DNA from: Muscardinus avellanarius
Taxonomy: Eukaryota; Chordata; Mammalia; Rodentia; Gliridae
Assembly: GCA_963383645.1 (NCBI GenBank)
Contig: OY726576.1
Location: forward strand, 14,991,486-15,055,485
Reading direction: 5' to 3'
DNA: 64,000 bases
Positions 1 through 9,930 of this stretch are shown piece after piece. The number at the start of each line of letters is the position of its first letter. The first letter of the stretch is position 1. The notes below the pieces were generated by a model that did no database searches, had not been told where the DNA came from, and worked only from the letters and a program-made list of their open reading frames with translations. A program made the position numbers and the translations under genes.

Positions 1-47
1 ATAGCTTAGAGGTAGAATGCCCCTGGGTTCAATCCCTAGTACCAAGA
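1..47 (+). repeat. B1-dID SINE, tRNA-like tail fragment
   Basis: Right-half fragment with the A-box-like TAGCTTAGAGGTAGAATGC and B-box-like GGGTTCAATCC, cut by the window edge. Confidence 0.85.
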
Positions 48-76
48 AAAAACACTCAAAAAATAGACTTTTTTCT

Positions 77-266
77 CCCAGCATTTGGGAGGCTGAGACA
101 GGAGGATCTGGGTTTGCGGCCAGCCTCAGCTCCTTAGTGAGGCCCTCTGCAACTTAGTGAGACCCTGTTTCCAAATAAAGAATAAAAAACAGGGCTGGGG
201 GTGTAGCTCAGAGGTAGAATGCCCCTGGGTTCCATCCCCAGGACCACAAAAACAACAAAAAAACAG
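77..266 (+). repeat. B1-dID SINE
   Basis: 5'-truncated dimer: B1-like part (GGGAGGCTGAGACAGGAGG), linker AAATAAAGAATAAAAAACA, then ID-like part and an A-rich end. Confidence 0.9.
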
Positions 267-1062
267 ACTTTTTCTGAGGTTCACTGAACCCCCAAACTCC
301 ACTTTCAGAACATTCAGGCAGTATTTCAGACTAACAATTATCCATTTTGTGTGTCTGTCTGTCTCTCCTCTGGTCTTTCTGTCTCGACAAATGGCTGGCC
401 ACTTCTCGTCCTGAGCCAGGCTACGGTGGCATCTGGCGCTCACCCTTCTCTCTTCCTTTACCACCCAAGTCTAACCCACCCAAGGGTGCGTTAACACCCA
501 TCGGATCCAGCCACTCCACCACCTGGCCTTAGCTCCCTCGAGAGCCTCCCTGCCTCCACTCCACATTTAAAATGCATAAATGACACCATGTTATTTTCTG
601 CACAGAAAGCTCAACCCTTCCTCCCACATGGTGAACCCCACTTTGCAGCCTGCTTCCCCGCCTCTCCCTGCCGCACCGCTCGGCTCCAGCCGCACCGGCC
701 TCCGCACCGGCCTCCACCACATCCTCACTGCGGGGCTGACTCTCCCACCTCTGCACCACCCTCCACCCCTTACCCGCTTTATTTTGCCAACCCCTGCGTG
801 GTATTGTTTAGTAAGCTTCCAGCCGCCTCCCCAGGGCACTGCGAGCTTTGAGTTGTTCAGTCCTGAAGCCCCAACACCTCGTCCCGGGCTGCCACGTGGT
901 CGGCACACCGTGTTTGCTCAGTGAATGAACGAGCTTTTCTCTCTGGACCCTACGTGCCAGAGGCCCAGGCGCAGTCTCGCCTCTGTTTCCCTTTGTGGTC
1001 CGCAGGCCTGGCGCTGAGCAGGGCCTAATCCGGATGAATGAAAGAGCCGGGGAAGCCCTGAA

Positions 1063-1075
1063 TATTCCAGGAATA
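1063..1075. promoter_or_regulatory. Palindromic STAT/BCL6-type site in intron 6
   Basis: TATTCCAGGAATA is a perfect inverted repeat around its central base and contains TTCCAGGAA, matching the STAT consensus TTCNNNGAA. Single motifs of this size occur by chance, so function is only a possibility. Confidence 0.35.
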
Positions 1076-1858
1076 AACGCGGAGAACGCCTGACAGGCAA
1101 ACAAATGGCCGACTGAACGAGCCCCAGTGCCCAATTAAGGGAGTGGAGACTCGCGGCTCCTGTCTGAGCCGCAGAAGATGACAGAACCTGTATATTCCTA
1201 ACCCCGGGAGTGGCAGAGCCCTCCTCCGCCGCCTGCACCCCGCAGGCCCTTTGAGCTCAAAGCAGAGGCCTCTCACACCCTCCTGAGGGCGCTGCCCCGT
1301 GCAGGTGGCCTGGGGAAATGTCTGATCCCAGCCGGCCAGAGGCGCAGCTGAGAACCCGCCATTAGCGCTTGCCAGCCATCGCTTTGGTTGAGAGAGATGA
1401 AGAGAGCGTTATGGCTCCCTCGGTGGGCTCACGCTGAAAAATAAGAAAACAGGCGGAAAACGGTTGGCTTCTCTGGGGGAGGAGAAACAGGCGGCGGAGG
1501 CTTCGCAGCCAAGACGGAGTGCCACGCCGGTGTTAGGGTCAAAACTGGGCTGCGTGGGAAAGTCGGCGTCTCTGATGGTCAGGGACGACCTTCGAGAGCA
1601 GGGGTCGCGGACCAGCGCCACCCGAGGGCTGCTAGACAGAGAAATTCTCAATCAAGGACTCCGGGGCAGCTGTGTTTGAACAAGGCCCCTGGGATTCTGC
1701 GACACGCTCAAGTCTGGGAACCACTGTCCTATGACACAGGAATAGTAATAAGTCATAGAGCTTTTGTGAAAATTAAAGTCGCAAGTAGGATAACATGTGT
1801 AAAGGGACAGATTGGTGTGCAGGACACAGTTGGTGCTTATAAATAGCAGCTACCAACC

Positions 1859-2067
1859 AAGTGTGGCAACACACCTTGTAATCCCAGGACTTGGGAGGCT
1901 GAGGCAGGAGGATTGCAGGTTCGAGGGCAGCCTCTGCAACCTGTGAGCCCCTACACAACTCAGTGAGACCCTGTTTCAAAATAAAGAATAAAATACGGCT
2001 GGGGCTGTAGCTCAGAGGTAATGAATATTCCTGGGTTCCATCCGCAGTACCGCACACATACACAAAA
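1859..2067 (+). repeat. B1-dID SINE
   Basis: Near full-length dimer ending in a CACACATACACAAAAA tail. Confidence 0.9.
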
Positions 2068-2166
2068 ATGGCAGCCAGAAATGTGGTTGTCATTAGTGCT
2101 ACGGACACCATACTTCCCTTCAGACCACACTAATTGGGGATAAGACAGTAAAAAATAAGAACAGAG

Positions 2167-2551
2167 CCAAGTGTGGTGGCGCACGCTCGTCATCCCAGCA
2201 TTCGGGAGGCTGAGACCGGAGGTTCGCGGACAGCCTCAGCTACTTAGTGAGGCCCTCTGCAACACAGTGAGACCCGGTTTCAAAATAAAGAATAAAAAAT
2301 AAGGCAGGGGATGTAGCTCGGAGGTCAAATGCCCCTGGGTTCCATCCCCAGACCCGCAAAATAAATAAATAAATAAATAGATCTGGGGATGTATGTTGGA
2401 GGTAGAATGCCCCTGGGTTCCATCCCCAGACCCGCAAAATAAATAAATAAATAAATAGATCTGGGGATGTATGTTGGAGGTAGAATGCCCCTGGGTTCCA
2501 TCCTCAGTAACACACACACACACACGCACACACACACGCACGCACGCACAC
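2167..2551 (+). repeat. B1-dID SINE with three tandem tRNA-like halves and CA tail
   Basis: One B1-like half is followed by three ID-like halves (about 2302-2384, 2385-2462, 2463-2510) separated by AAATAAATAAAT linkers. The last two repeat almost exactly. The element ends in a CA/CACG microsatellite. Confidence 0.9.
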
Positions 2552-3381
2552 AGAGCAAGGGTTCATTAGTCCTTCAGTAGTTCTTTCCCAAACCTCCACC
2601 AAGCACCATCCCATTCGACGATGGTGCCCAGCTCAGGAGCTCCTGGCTGTGAACAGGAGGGCGCGGTGCCTTGTCTCAGGAGGGGCAGGTTGGGAGTGGG
2701 GACGGGCGCAGACACCTTGAACATACCCGGGGAAGCATCAGGAGGCGCCAGAAAGCCCCCTGAGCCAGGCAGAGGCCGTGTCCTTGCTGAGCTCAGGACA
2801 AGGGGGGGGGGTGAAAAGAGGGGCGCCCTCTCTACCAGCGGCGGCCCCACCTCTGGAGGTGCGGTTTGCAAACGTGCACGCCCCTCTCTGCCCAAGACAG
2901 CCCCACCACGAACCTGCGTCTCCTTTGCTGCGCTGAGGTGGGCCCACCTGACAGAAGGTTCCGGATCGTTCACGTCTGTGCTCACTGCCCGTGCCCCTCG
3001 ACCTGTCTGACCCGCAGAGGCCTGGGCTCGCTCCTGTTCACCGCTGGGCCCAGCACCCAGGGCAGAGCTGCGCGCACCCGGCGCCCTCAACAAGCCACTG
3101 TAAATGGCCACGAACAAACTAATGTACCCGTGACGTGAGGTCACCACGCGAGCTCTGCCGCCCGCGTGGGACTCGGCCAGAGGCCCGGTGTCTGGGGCAG
3201 CAGGCAAGAGGTCAGTGCCACTGCGCCGGTACTCCTCATCTGAGATAACTAAAAATAAAACAGACTCGGCACCAGCGGCCCACAAAAGAGAGGGATGCTG
3301 GCGGCACACAGGAGACGGGGCGGAGGCGCGCGTGGTCCTGGGGGCGCCGGACAGCCAAGTAACAAATACAGGGTCCCTTAC

Positions 3382-3406
3382 CTTGTAGAAGATGTGGAGC
3401 CCTTGG
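3382..3406 (-). CDS. SIRPA: SIRPA coding exon 6: 25-nt cytoplasmic micro-exon
   Basis: A 25-nt exon lies between CTTTTTCAG and GTAAGG. With the G left by exon 5 it encodes AKGSTSST and two bases of the next codon (AG, arginine if the next base is A or G). Human SIRPA has AQGSTSSTR at this place, joining the membrane anchor to the ITIM tail. Entry phase is 1 and exit phase is 2, so skipping it would shift the frame of the tail. The downstream tail exons, including the ITIM tyrosines, were not seen between 1 and 3381. The acceptor has a clean run of T just upstream, and a CTCF-type motif lies about 130 nt upstream in gene orientation. Confidence 0.93.
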
Positions 3407-3539
3407 CTGAAAAAGAAAAGAAACAAGGCCGTGATTTAACCAGAAACACATTTTCCTCAGGTGACCACTTGTGGCGAGCTCGAGGGAAGAGGGAGGAATT
3501 CCGGAGGTCGTGTCCTGGGGCCCACCGGCAGCCCCACAC

Positions 3540-3553
3540 CCACCAGAGGGCAG
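3540..3553 (+). promoter_or_regulatory. CTCF-type motif near SIRPA exon 6
   Basis: CCACCAGAGGGCAG fits the CTCF core CCASYAGRKGGCRS at every position. It lies 134 nt upstream of the 25-nt exon 6 in gene orientation. Confidence 0.5.
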
Positions 3554-4689
3554 CCGCCATCTTCCTGGAGGAATCCCCTCCCCTCCCGCCTTCCCCCTCT
3601 GGGAGCGGTCAAGGGTCCTGAAGCAGCCTGGGGGGCCACTGACCCCCTCTGTAGGCCTGGCCTCCATCAACAACACCTCCGAGGCACAGCCTCCAGCAGG
3701 CCAGGTCCCAGGGGAGTCCAGGACAGCAGCTGTAGCAGGACCCTGCGTCGTGGAGTGGGAGGAACCCGGGCTTGTGTGAGCTGGGGGCGGCTTCTCTGGC
3801 TTTTAAAGCTCACCAGGGCTGGGCCGAGCACCCATGTATTTAGTGTTACCACTTCCAGGAAAGTAAACATCCACCTGGCCGGAGGCTTCCGGCCTGTGAC
3901 TTGGGGTGGCAGAGAGCAGCCTCCCAGCTCCGCAGCCGCCCGCTCCCGCTGCGCAGTAAAAGTTTAATTAAAATGCAACACACACACTCAAGTGTGCTGT
4001 GCGCCACACTCCCAGCAGGCCCGAGGCTGCCAGGGCGCGGGGGCGCTCCCTGCCTGGTTAACCAGGCTCATGCCTGGCAGGGACCGTGGTGTTGGGGTGC
4101 GCTGTACCAGCCGGTGGGCCAGACTCAGCAGCTTACAGCAGACCCCGGGTCTCAGCACCAGGCTCCCGTCGTCTCTGGGGATCAGAGCGGGGCACCAATG
4201 GCCAAAGACAGGGCAACCGCAGGCTCCACAGCTGGCCAGCAGTCCAGTCCACACAGGGACATCTGTCAGGGCTGTTGAAAGGGAGAGGAGGCGCAGATGC
4301 CTCCAGGGCCCAAGGGGGAAGGAGGCTTCTCCTCAGGGTGGAGGGGTGTGCAGACTGCGCCCCAGCAAGGTGTCGGGCTTTGAGTTCTGGCCCCACCTAG
4401 GAGCTGGGAGGCCCTTCCCAAGCCTCAGTCTTCTCATCTGTAAAATGGCTGGGTCCTCCCTCCTGCGAAGCCTGTGTGAGGCTGACCACTGAGAGGCAGG
4501 AGCAGGGTGGGACCCTGGGAACCTGAGCGCTGGGTGTGTCCGTCCTGGTGCCCGTGTGTGGGCTGGCTCTGCACACTCGCCCACCGCTGGGGCTGGGTGG
4601 CCCCAGTGTCTGCAGCTCCCCAAGCCCCCATTCCTCCCCAGCAACACCAGGCTATGGATGCCTAGCCGTGAGTAAAGAGTGCGCCTGTT

Positions 4690-4866
4690 AGCGGGGCGTG
4701 GTGGCGCACACCTGCAATCCCAGTACTTGGGAAGCTGAGACAGGACTGCAGGTTCGAGGGCAGCCTCTGCAATACAGTGAGGCTCTCAGCAACCTAGCGA
4801 GACCCCGTTTCCAAACAGAGGTAAAATGAGTGAGGGGTGGAACTGAACGGTGAACCCCCCGGGCTA
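4690..4866 (+). repeat. B1-dID SINE, diverged
   Basis: Clear B1-like half (GCGTGGTGGCGCACACCTGC); the ID-like half is degraded. Confidence 0.8.
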
Positions 4867-6113
4867 GACCTAAATGCCATAGGCACACACTAAGAAAGAG
4901 CGCACAGCCCCAGAAAGGACGGCTGAGACTTCACTGATGGCCACCATGCGTGCTCCACCGGGGGACAAGGGACGCGCGTCCCCACCCGCTGGGAGCTGCG
5001 CGGGATTCTCCAGTGGATCCCACGGACCTCCTGCTCCGAGCACTGGCGTGGCCTTCCGCCAGCCAGGGAGGGGCAGAGACTCGGGCAGAGCCGGGTGCAG
5101 AGGGCCCGTGCTGAAGCATGGCGTGCGTCCGAGCGCAGCAGGCCACGAGCGACAGCTGGGGACGGCTCCTGTCATCGGCAGCCTACGGCGCATGGTGGGT
5201 CACAACTGGCATTTTTAACAGAAGCAAAGAGACTCTGACCGGAAAGAAAATACCAGAGTTTCAATTTTATATAAAGGGGTGTGCTGGGCTGAGACGTGAA
5301 ATGTTATTTCTATCACGTGCTATAAAAATATGTATATATAAGGTTTTGGAAATACCAGCGCAAAGTGGCCTTCTCAGCGTGGCCAAGGAGACATGCGGAG
5401 GTCCCAAGGCGGTGGCCCTGCCATTTCACAGCAGCCGACTTGGGCTTGGCACTACCCGCGAGGCAGGTGTCGCCAAGCCCATTCTACGGATGAGGAAACA
5501 GGCTCGTGGAGGCCAAACCGACTGTTTAGAGCACAGAGCGGGGGTCTGGCACCCGGGCGGGCCTGATTTCAAAGCCAGAGGCCTTGCCACAGCCGGAGGC
5601 ATGCACACACAGAAAGCAGGCATCCAGCCACCCAAGGGCTTCCCAGAGCAGGCGCGGACATTTATGGAGCACCTGTTGTATGCCAGGAGCTTAGCTAGAG
5701 CTTTACCCGCAGTCCCCATACACTGCCCTCCCCCACCTTGGAGGCAGGTGGCTGTATGAACCCCTCCCCCTGGCCTCCTGCCTGGGGCTGGGCAGGTAAC
5801 CTGGACACCTAAGAGAAAAGCAACGTGTGCCAGGCAGCTCCCGGAACACTGGCTCCTCCCCGCCACCAGCAAGAGCGCTGAGGCCCCTCTTGCCAGCCTA
5901 GTTAGTAGTCCTGGGAATATGAGCGACCTGGGGCAGGGACAGCCACTTTGCGACCATGAGGAGAAAGGCCACCCAGACCCCACGCAGCGCCAGTCCCAGC
6001 ACCACCGCCTCTGAGCTGGAAGTCACTCACGCCCCAAGCACCCGGGCACCACCTCCGCCGGGAAGGACAGCCCAAGGACGTATTTCCCGGGAGGAAGAGG
6101 GGACTCTACCCAC

Positions 6114-6221
6114 CTTTCTTCTGCCTGATTCGGAGGAGGTAGAGGATGGCCATCAGCAGGACCACCAGCAAGGCGCACACCACGCCCACCACGATGAAGA
6201 CGTTCCAGTTCTTGGCCTTGT
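6114..6221 (-). CDS. SIRPA: SIRPA coding exon 5: transmembrane segment
   Basis: The exon was found by reading the minus strand between CCGCAG|ACAAGG and AAG|GTGGGT. It encodes a short juxtamembrane piece (DKAKNWN, 363-369), a hydrophobic helix of about 23 residues (370-392, VFIVVGVVCALL onward) and the stop-transfer sequence RIRQKK (393-398). Human SIRPA has the same VVGVVC core and the same RIRQKK. The helix has no lysine or other charged residue. That fits an inhibitory receptor that works through its own tail rather than SIRPB1, which pairs with DAP12. Length is 108 nt, phase 1 in and out. Confidence 0.96.
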
Positions 6222-8130
6222 CTGCGGACCACATGGAAGACAGCCTTCAGGTGTGTCGATTGAGAGCAGAAAAACCAAAGCCTGCTGCCCCTCCCCCACC
6301 ACGCAGGCATGGCTGACCGTGACCACCTGGCTGGGCCTTCTAGGAATCCCGGAGCCCACACGGGCCCGCCCCGGGCCGCGCACTCTCAACCACGCGGGCC
6401 TTTGGTGAGCAGAACCAACGCAGGCCGCACGGAGGGGCCAGGAGGAACGCGTGTGCTGCGAACAGCTGCAAAGGAAGCCGGGTGCAGGATGTGGGCAGAA
6501 ACCTCACTCCCGAGGAACAGAAACACATCCCTTCTCCCCTGGAGGAAGCCCAGAGTGGCCGCAGTGGCAGCACGCATCCACCTGAGAGCCGCCATCAGCC
6601 GCGGGCTGCAGACGGGGCCTGGGAGGGCCGGTGAGAGATGGCCGCGTGCCGGCTGCAGGCCCCCTGGCTCTCTGGGCCGGGGCCCCGGGCCGCAGCCTAG
6701 GAGTCTGAATCAGGACACCTGGGATGGGCACAGCGCTCGGGGCCCCGGGGAACAGGCAGAAGGTCCTGCGTGGTCCAAGCACAGTAGCATGACAGAAAAG
6801 TGGCTTCGAGCCAGTCCCCTGCTGAGCGGCGTGACCTTGGACTGGTCAGCGGCATCTCCTGCTCCCTGCCGGCTTCCGTGATAGAGACCAAGAAATCCTA
6901 CCTCGTCAGGCAGCTCTGAGGATCACTAATTAGCAAGTTTCCAACCAACTCTTTCATCCTTTCTCAAGGTATTGCCTGAAGGCCTACTGTGTGCCCTGAA
7001 GCTGCAAGACGGAACAGGACGGCCGGACCCGACCAGCTGCGCCTCGGAGCGGAGGGGCCACGAAGCTCATCCCCTTCGACACAGCCATGAGCAAGCAGGT
7101 GCTCGGGGCGGGGGGGGGGGGGCGCGTGCGAGCCGCACAGCAGGTCTGTGACAGAGCCAGGGGGGACCCACACGGCCCGTCTCCCAGGGCAACGCGGAGC
7201 CTGTGAAAAGCGGGTGTCGGTAAAATCAAAGGGGCTGCAGGACCCGGCCCTGAGGGGTTTTTGAAGCTTCCTTGAAGGATAGAGAAATGGCCTCTGTTCT
7301 CACCATTCAAAAGGTTCTGCCATGTACAAAGCATCGGCCTGGTGATGACAGGGATGCAGGACTCTACTGTGGCATCAAAGGCCACAGGTGCTGCTGTTTC
7401 CAAGAAAGACGAGATCTGCGTTGGCTACACTCAGGAGGGGGCTGCGAAGGCTGGGCCCTGACTCCCCCTACTCTCCCGGGAGACCGGCTGATTATCTCAT
7501 CCTAAGCGAGTGTAGCCGCGGCCTACAGACGCTAATGGAGAGACTGGCCCGGAGTAACAGTCACTGGTGGGATAGAGAGAAGAGGATGGTCATTTTCCTT
7601 GAGCCCAGTATAAAAATCCACCTGCCAGGGACCAGAGAGGCCGGCGAGGGGGTGGGACGAGAACATGATACTGTTAGGCAAAGAAAGCAGGGCAGGACGC
7701 CAGTACACGGCAGATCCCCCTTCTTCTTTGTTCATTTTGGTGCTGGGGTTGAACCCAAGGGCGTGCTACCTCTGGGCTGCACCCCCTGTCCTTTTTAGTT
7801 TTTATTTTGAAAGGTCTCGGCAAGTTGCTGAGGCTGGTCTCAAACCTGCGATTCTCCTCTCTCAGCCTCCCAAGTACCAGGATTACAGGTGTGTACCGCC
7901 ACACCCAATTACTAGTATCTCTTTGCATTAACAGATTCCCTGAGACGCGTACCAGAGCCTTAACCGTGGCGACCCGTGGCCTGTGGGACTCAGGGAAAGG
8001 GAGCTGACTTCAAAACTCTGCTTTCTGTTTACAGATGTCTAGACTGCCCTGGACTAAGTGCAAATCGCGACTTCCGACCTCACAAGGGAGATGGAATGGG
8101 TTGGACAGGTGGCGGGAGCTGAGGCCTCAC
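6222..8130 (-). other. SIRPA intron 4
   Basis: 1909 nt. GC-rich unique sequence with a G run near 7110 and one reverse SINE at 7739-7908. No exon recognised. Confidence 0.85.
7739..7908 (-). repeat. B1-dID SINE
   Basis: Reverse copy: GGTTGAACCC box, then the B1-like half ending GGATTACAGGTGTGTACC. Confidence 0.85.
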
Positions 8131-8463
8131 CAGGGGCGGGGGTCGCGCCCTGGCCCGTGGGGAGGGCAGAGGCCTTCAGGACGTAGCTTCTGTTGATCAT
8201 CATCTGGTTGTCATGCTCCACGCGGCAGGTGAGCACGGCGTCCTCCCGGTGGACAGAGGCGTTCAGTAGCAGCCAGCTGACGCGGTTGAAGGTCCCATCC
8301 TTGTTTTCTGTGACGCTTGAGTTCGTTTCTGGCCGGGACACATTTCCGTTCTCTGACCAGGTCAGCTGGAGGCTGGAGGGGTAGAAGTTCTTCGCCAGGC
8401 AGGTGATGTTCACCTGGTTCCCTGCCACTGAGGGCTGCGGGGTCACCTCCAAGGTGGGCGAAA
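8131..8463 (-). CDS. SIRPA: SIRPA coding exon 4: second IgC1 domain (D3)
   Basis: This is the membrane-proximal C1-set domain and hinge, residues 252-362. It begins V-S-P-T-LEV and keeps the family landmarks NQVNITC, FYPSSLQLTW, ENGNVSR, VTENKDGT, VSWLL and LTCRVEHD. The disulfide pair is C273 and C331, and the core tryptophan is W287. Five sequons (N270, N292, N299, N319, N342) make it the most glycosylation-prone domain here. The C-terminal hinge GQGATPAPG is proline-rich and differs from the human hinge. Length is 333 nt with phase 1 at both ends. Acceptor is GTTTCAG|TTTCG and donor is CCCTG|GTGAGG. Only 380 nt of intron separate it from exon 3. Confidence 0.97.
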
Positions 8464-8843
8464 CTGAAACAGCACAGGCAGAAGCTGTGATCCCGACACG
8501 GGCAAGCCACGGGGGAGGGTCTGAGAGCTGGGCATGCGGCCGGCCGCACAGACACTCAGAATCTGCTCATGCAACCACTGAGCACAGCGCCTGGCACACA
8601 GCGCGCAAAGACCCGTGGCTCCTCTTAGGGTAAAAATGGATGAAACCCACAAGTATAACTCCTGGCATGCAGTTGGGATCAGATAACTAGCAAAAGAGAG
8701 AAATACCAGCACACAGGGGCTTCACTCTAAGGTGCAGATAATGGTGGTCACTTTGGGTAAATAAATCCAGCCCCCAGCGAGCGCAGGGCAGGAGCACCGG
8801 CGCAGCGGCCAGGGTGGGCGTGGTGGGGCTGGGGGCCATCTAC
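8464..8843 (-). other. SIRPA intron 3
   Basis: Short 380-nt intron between the two IgC1 exons. A possible L2-type tail (CCTGGCACACAGCG) is near 8591. The donor is GTAGAT (weak) and the acceptor GTTTCAG. Confidence 0.9.
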
Positions 8844-9164
8844 CTCGGATGGTGTCGGACAAGTTGGCGGTCCCACGAAGAGGCGGGCCCCCCTGCAAGG
8901 TGACGTGGTCCACCTCGCAGGTGACCTGGGAGTGAACGTCCCCGGGGGCCAGCACCACGTTGGCCGTGCTGGACAAGTTGTAGGAGACGCTTTCGCCGCC
9001 CGGCTCCACTTTGGTCTGGAAGTCGAGGAGCGGCTTCCCGTTTTTGAACCACTTGAGGGTGATGTTCCGAGGCGAAAAGCCTTGAGAGGTACAGGTGAAG
9101 CTCACCGTCTGGTCTGGCGCGGCCCTCGCCGCAGGGCCCGATACCACCGGGGCAGAGGGTTTGG
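8844..9164 (-). CDS. SIRPA: SIRPA coding exon 3: first IgC1 domain (D2)
   Basis: This is the C1-set domain at residues 145-251. It opens with AKPSAPVVSGPAARA, identical to human SIRPA, and keeps FTC...GFSPR, TLKWFKNG, DFQT, ESVSY and DVHSQVTCEV, ending GTANLSDTIR. The disulfide pair is C169 and C227, and the core tryptophan is W183. Sequons are N178-I-T, N207-L-S and N245-L-S. The F-G region reads QGGPPLRG, one residue longer than human QGDPLRG, which makes the exon 321 rather than 318 nt. The acceptor is CTCCTAG. The donor GAG|GTAGAT is weak because +5 is A instead of G. Both borders are phase 1, so skipping would keep the frame. The domain acts as an extracellular stalk and is not known to contact CD47. 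Confidence 0.97.
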
Positions 9165-9275
9165 CTAGGAGGAGCATTAACAGACAAGAAGTGTGATTGC
9201 GAAGTCCGCCACGGCCCCCAGGAGAACCTTCCTGGACATCCTCACTGGGTTTTGCGTAGCGAGGGCTGAGCGCAG

Positions 9276-9328
9276 GCCTTCAAGCATGCTAAGCACATGC
9301 TCCGGGACCGAGCCATGTCCCCTGCCAC
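9276..9328 (-). repeat. ID SINE fragment
   Basis: Reverse ID-type piece containing GCATGCTAAGCACATGCTC and GAGCCATGTCCCC. Confidence 0.5.
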
Positions 9329-9483
9329 AGACCAGACATTAGCTGCGAATCCTCTTAATAAAGCTAGCTGGGCACGGGCCAAGACAGCCATCCAGCCAGT
9401 GAGGGTGGGCAGCCCTGATGGATTCCAGGCCTGAGGTCAGAGTCCCCTCTGCATCAAGAGATTTCCTCCCATCTGGGCCCCGG

Positions 9484-9699
9484 AAGAACATTACTGAAAG
9501 CCGGGCGTGGTGACGCCCGCTTGTAATCCCAGCATTCGGGAGGCTGAGACAGGAGGATCGCGGTTCATGGACAGCCTCAGCTACTTAGTGAGGCCCTTTG
9601 CAACTCAGTGAGATCCTGTTTCAAAATAAAGAATAAAAAATAGGGCAGGGGGTGTAGCTCCGAGGTCAAATGTCCAGGGGTTCCATCCCCAGACCCGCA

Positions 9700-9730
<31 letters not shown>

Positions 9731-9738
9731 ATTACTGA
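9484..9738 (+). repeat. B1-dID SINE with perfect 14-bp target-site duplication
   Basis: Full-length dimer with an unbroken A run of about 27 nt. It is flanked by AAGAACATTACTGA at 9484-9497 and 9725-9738. The perfect duplication and pure A tail suggest a young insertion in SIRPA intron 2. Confidence 0.95.
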
Positions 9739-9821
9739 TAGGTTTCACTCTTTGCAAAGGCTCTTCCTGGCCTCCCCTGGAATCTTATTAGGAGAGGCAA
9801 ACGCAGGGGACGGGTGGCGGG

Positions 9822-9930
9822 CTAGGGGTGGCAGCGCACGCCTGTAATCCCAGCACTTGGGAGGTTGAGACAGGAGGATCGAGGCCAGCCTCAGCAACTT
9901 CGTGGAAACGCTCAGCAACCTAGTGCTGAG
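9822..9930 (+). repeat. B1-type SINE fragment
   Basis: Left half only (GCGCACGCCTGTAATCCCAG onward). Confidence 0.8.

Larger units (their letters stand above)
1..3381 (-). other. SIRPA intron 6 (part): no exon recognised
   Basis: Gene-free apart from SINE pieces at 1-47, 77-266, 1859-2067 and 2167-2551. The rest is GC-rich unique sequence with no recognised exon. I looked for the short LHEPEKNAREITQ-type exon 7 and the ITIM exon of SIRPA on the minus strand and did not find them. Confidence 0.8.
3407..6113 (-). other. SIRPA intron 5
   Basis: 2707 nt of mostly GC-rich unique sequence, with a SINE at 4690-4866 and MIR-like pieces near 4418-4500 and 5475-5560. A CTCF-type motif lies at 3540-3553. 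No other exon seen. Confidence 0.85.

Noticed and set aside
195..240. tRNA-like sequence with A and B boxes, repeated throughout
   Set aside because: It lacks a cloverleaf and acceptor stem and always sits in a SINE right half; these are not tRNA genes.
1403..1680. GC-rich unique stretch with short open frames in intron 6, tested as a candidate SIRPA tail exon
   Set aside because: No tyrosine motif of the ITIM type and no similarity to the SIRPA tail in any minus-strand frame.
6114..6221. Alternative identity as SIRPB1 or SIRPG
   Set aside because: No charged residue in the membrane helix, and the GSTSST cytoplasmic exon follows; both fit SIRPA.
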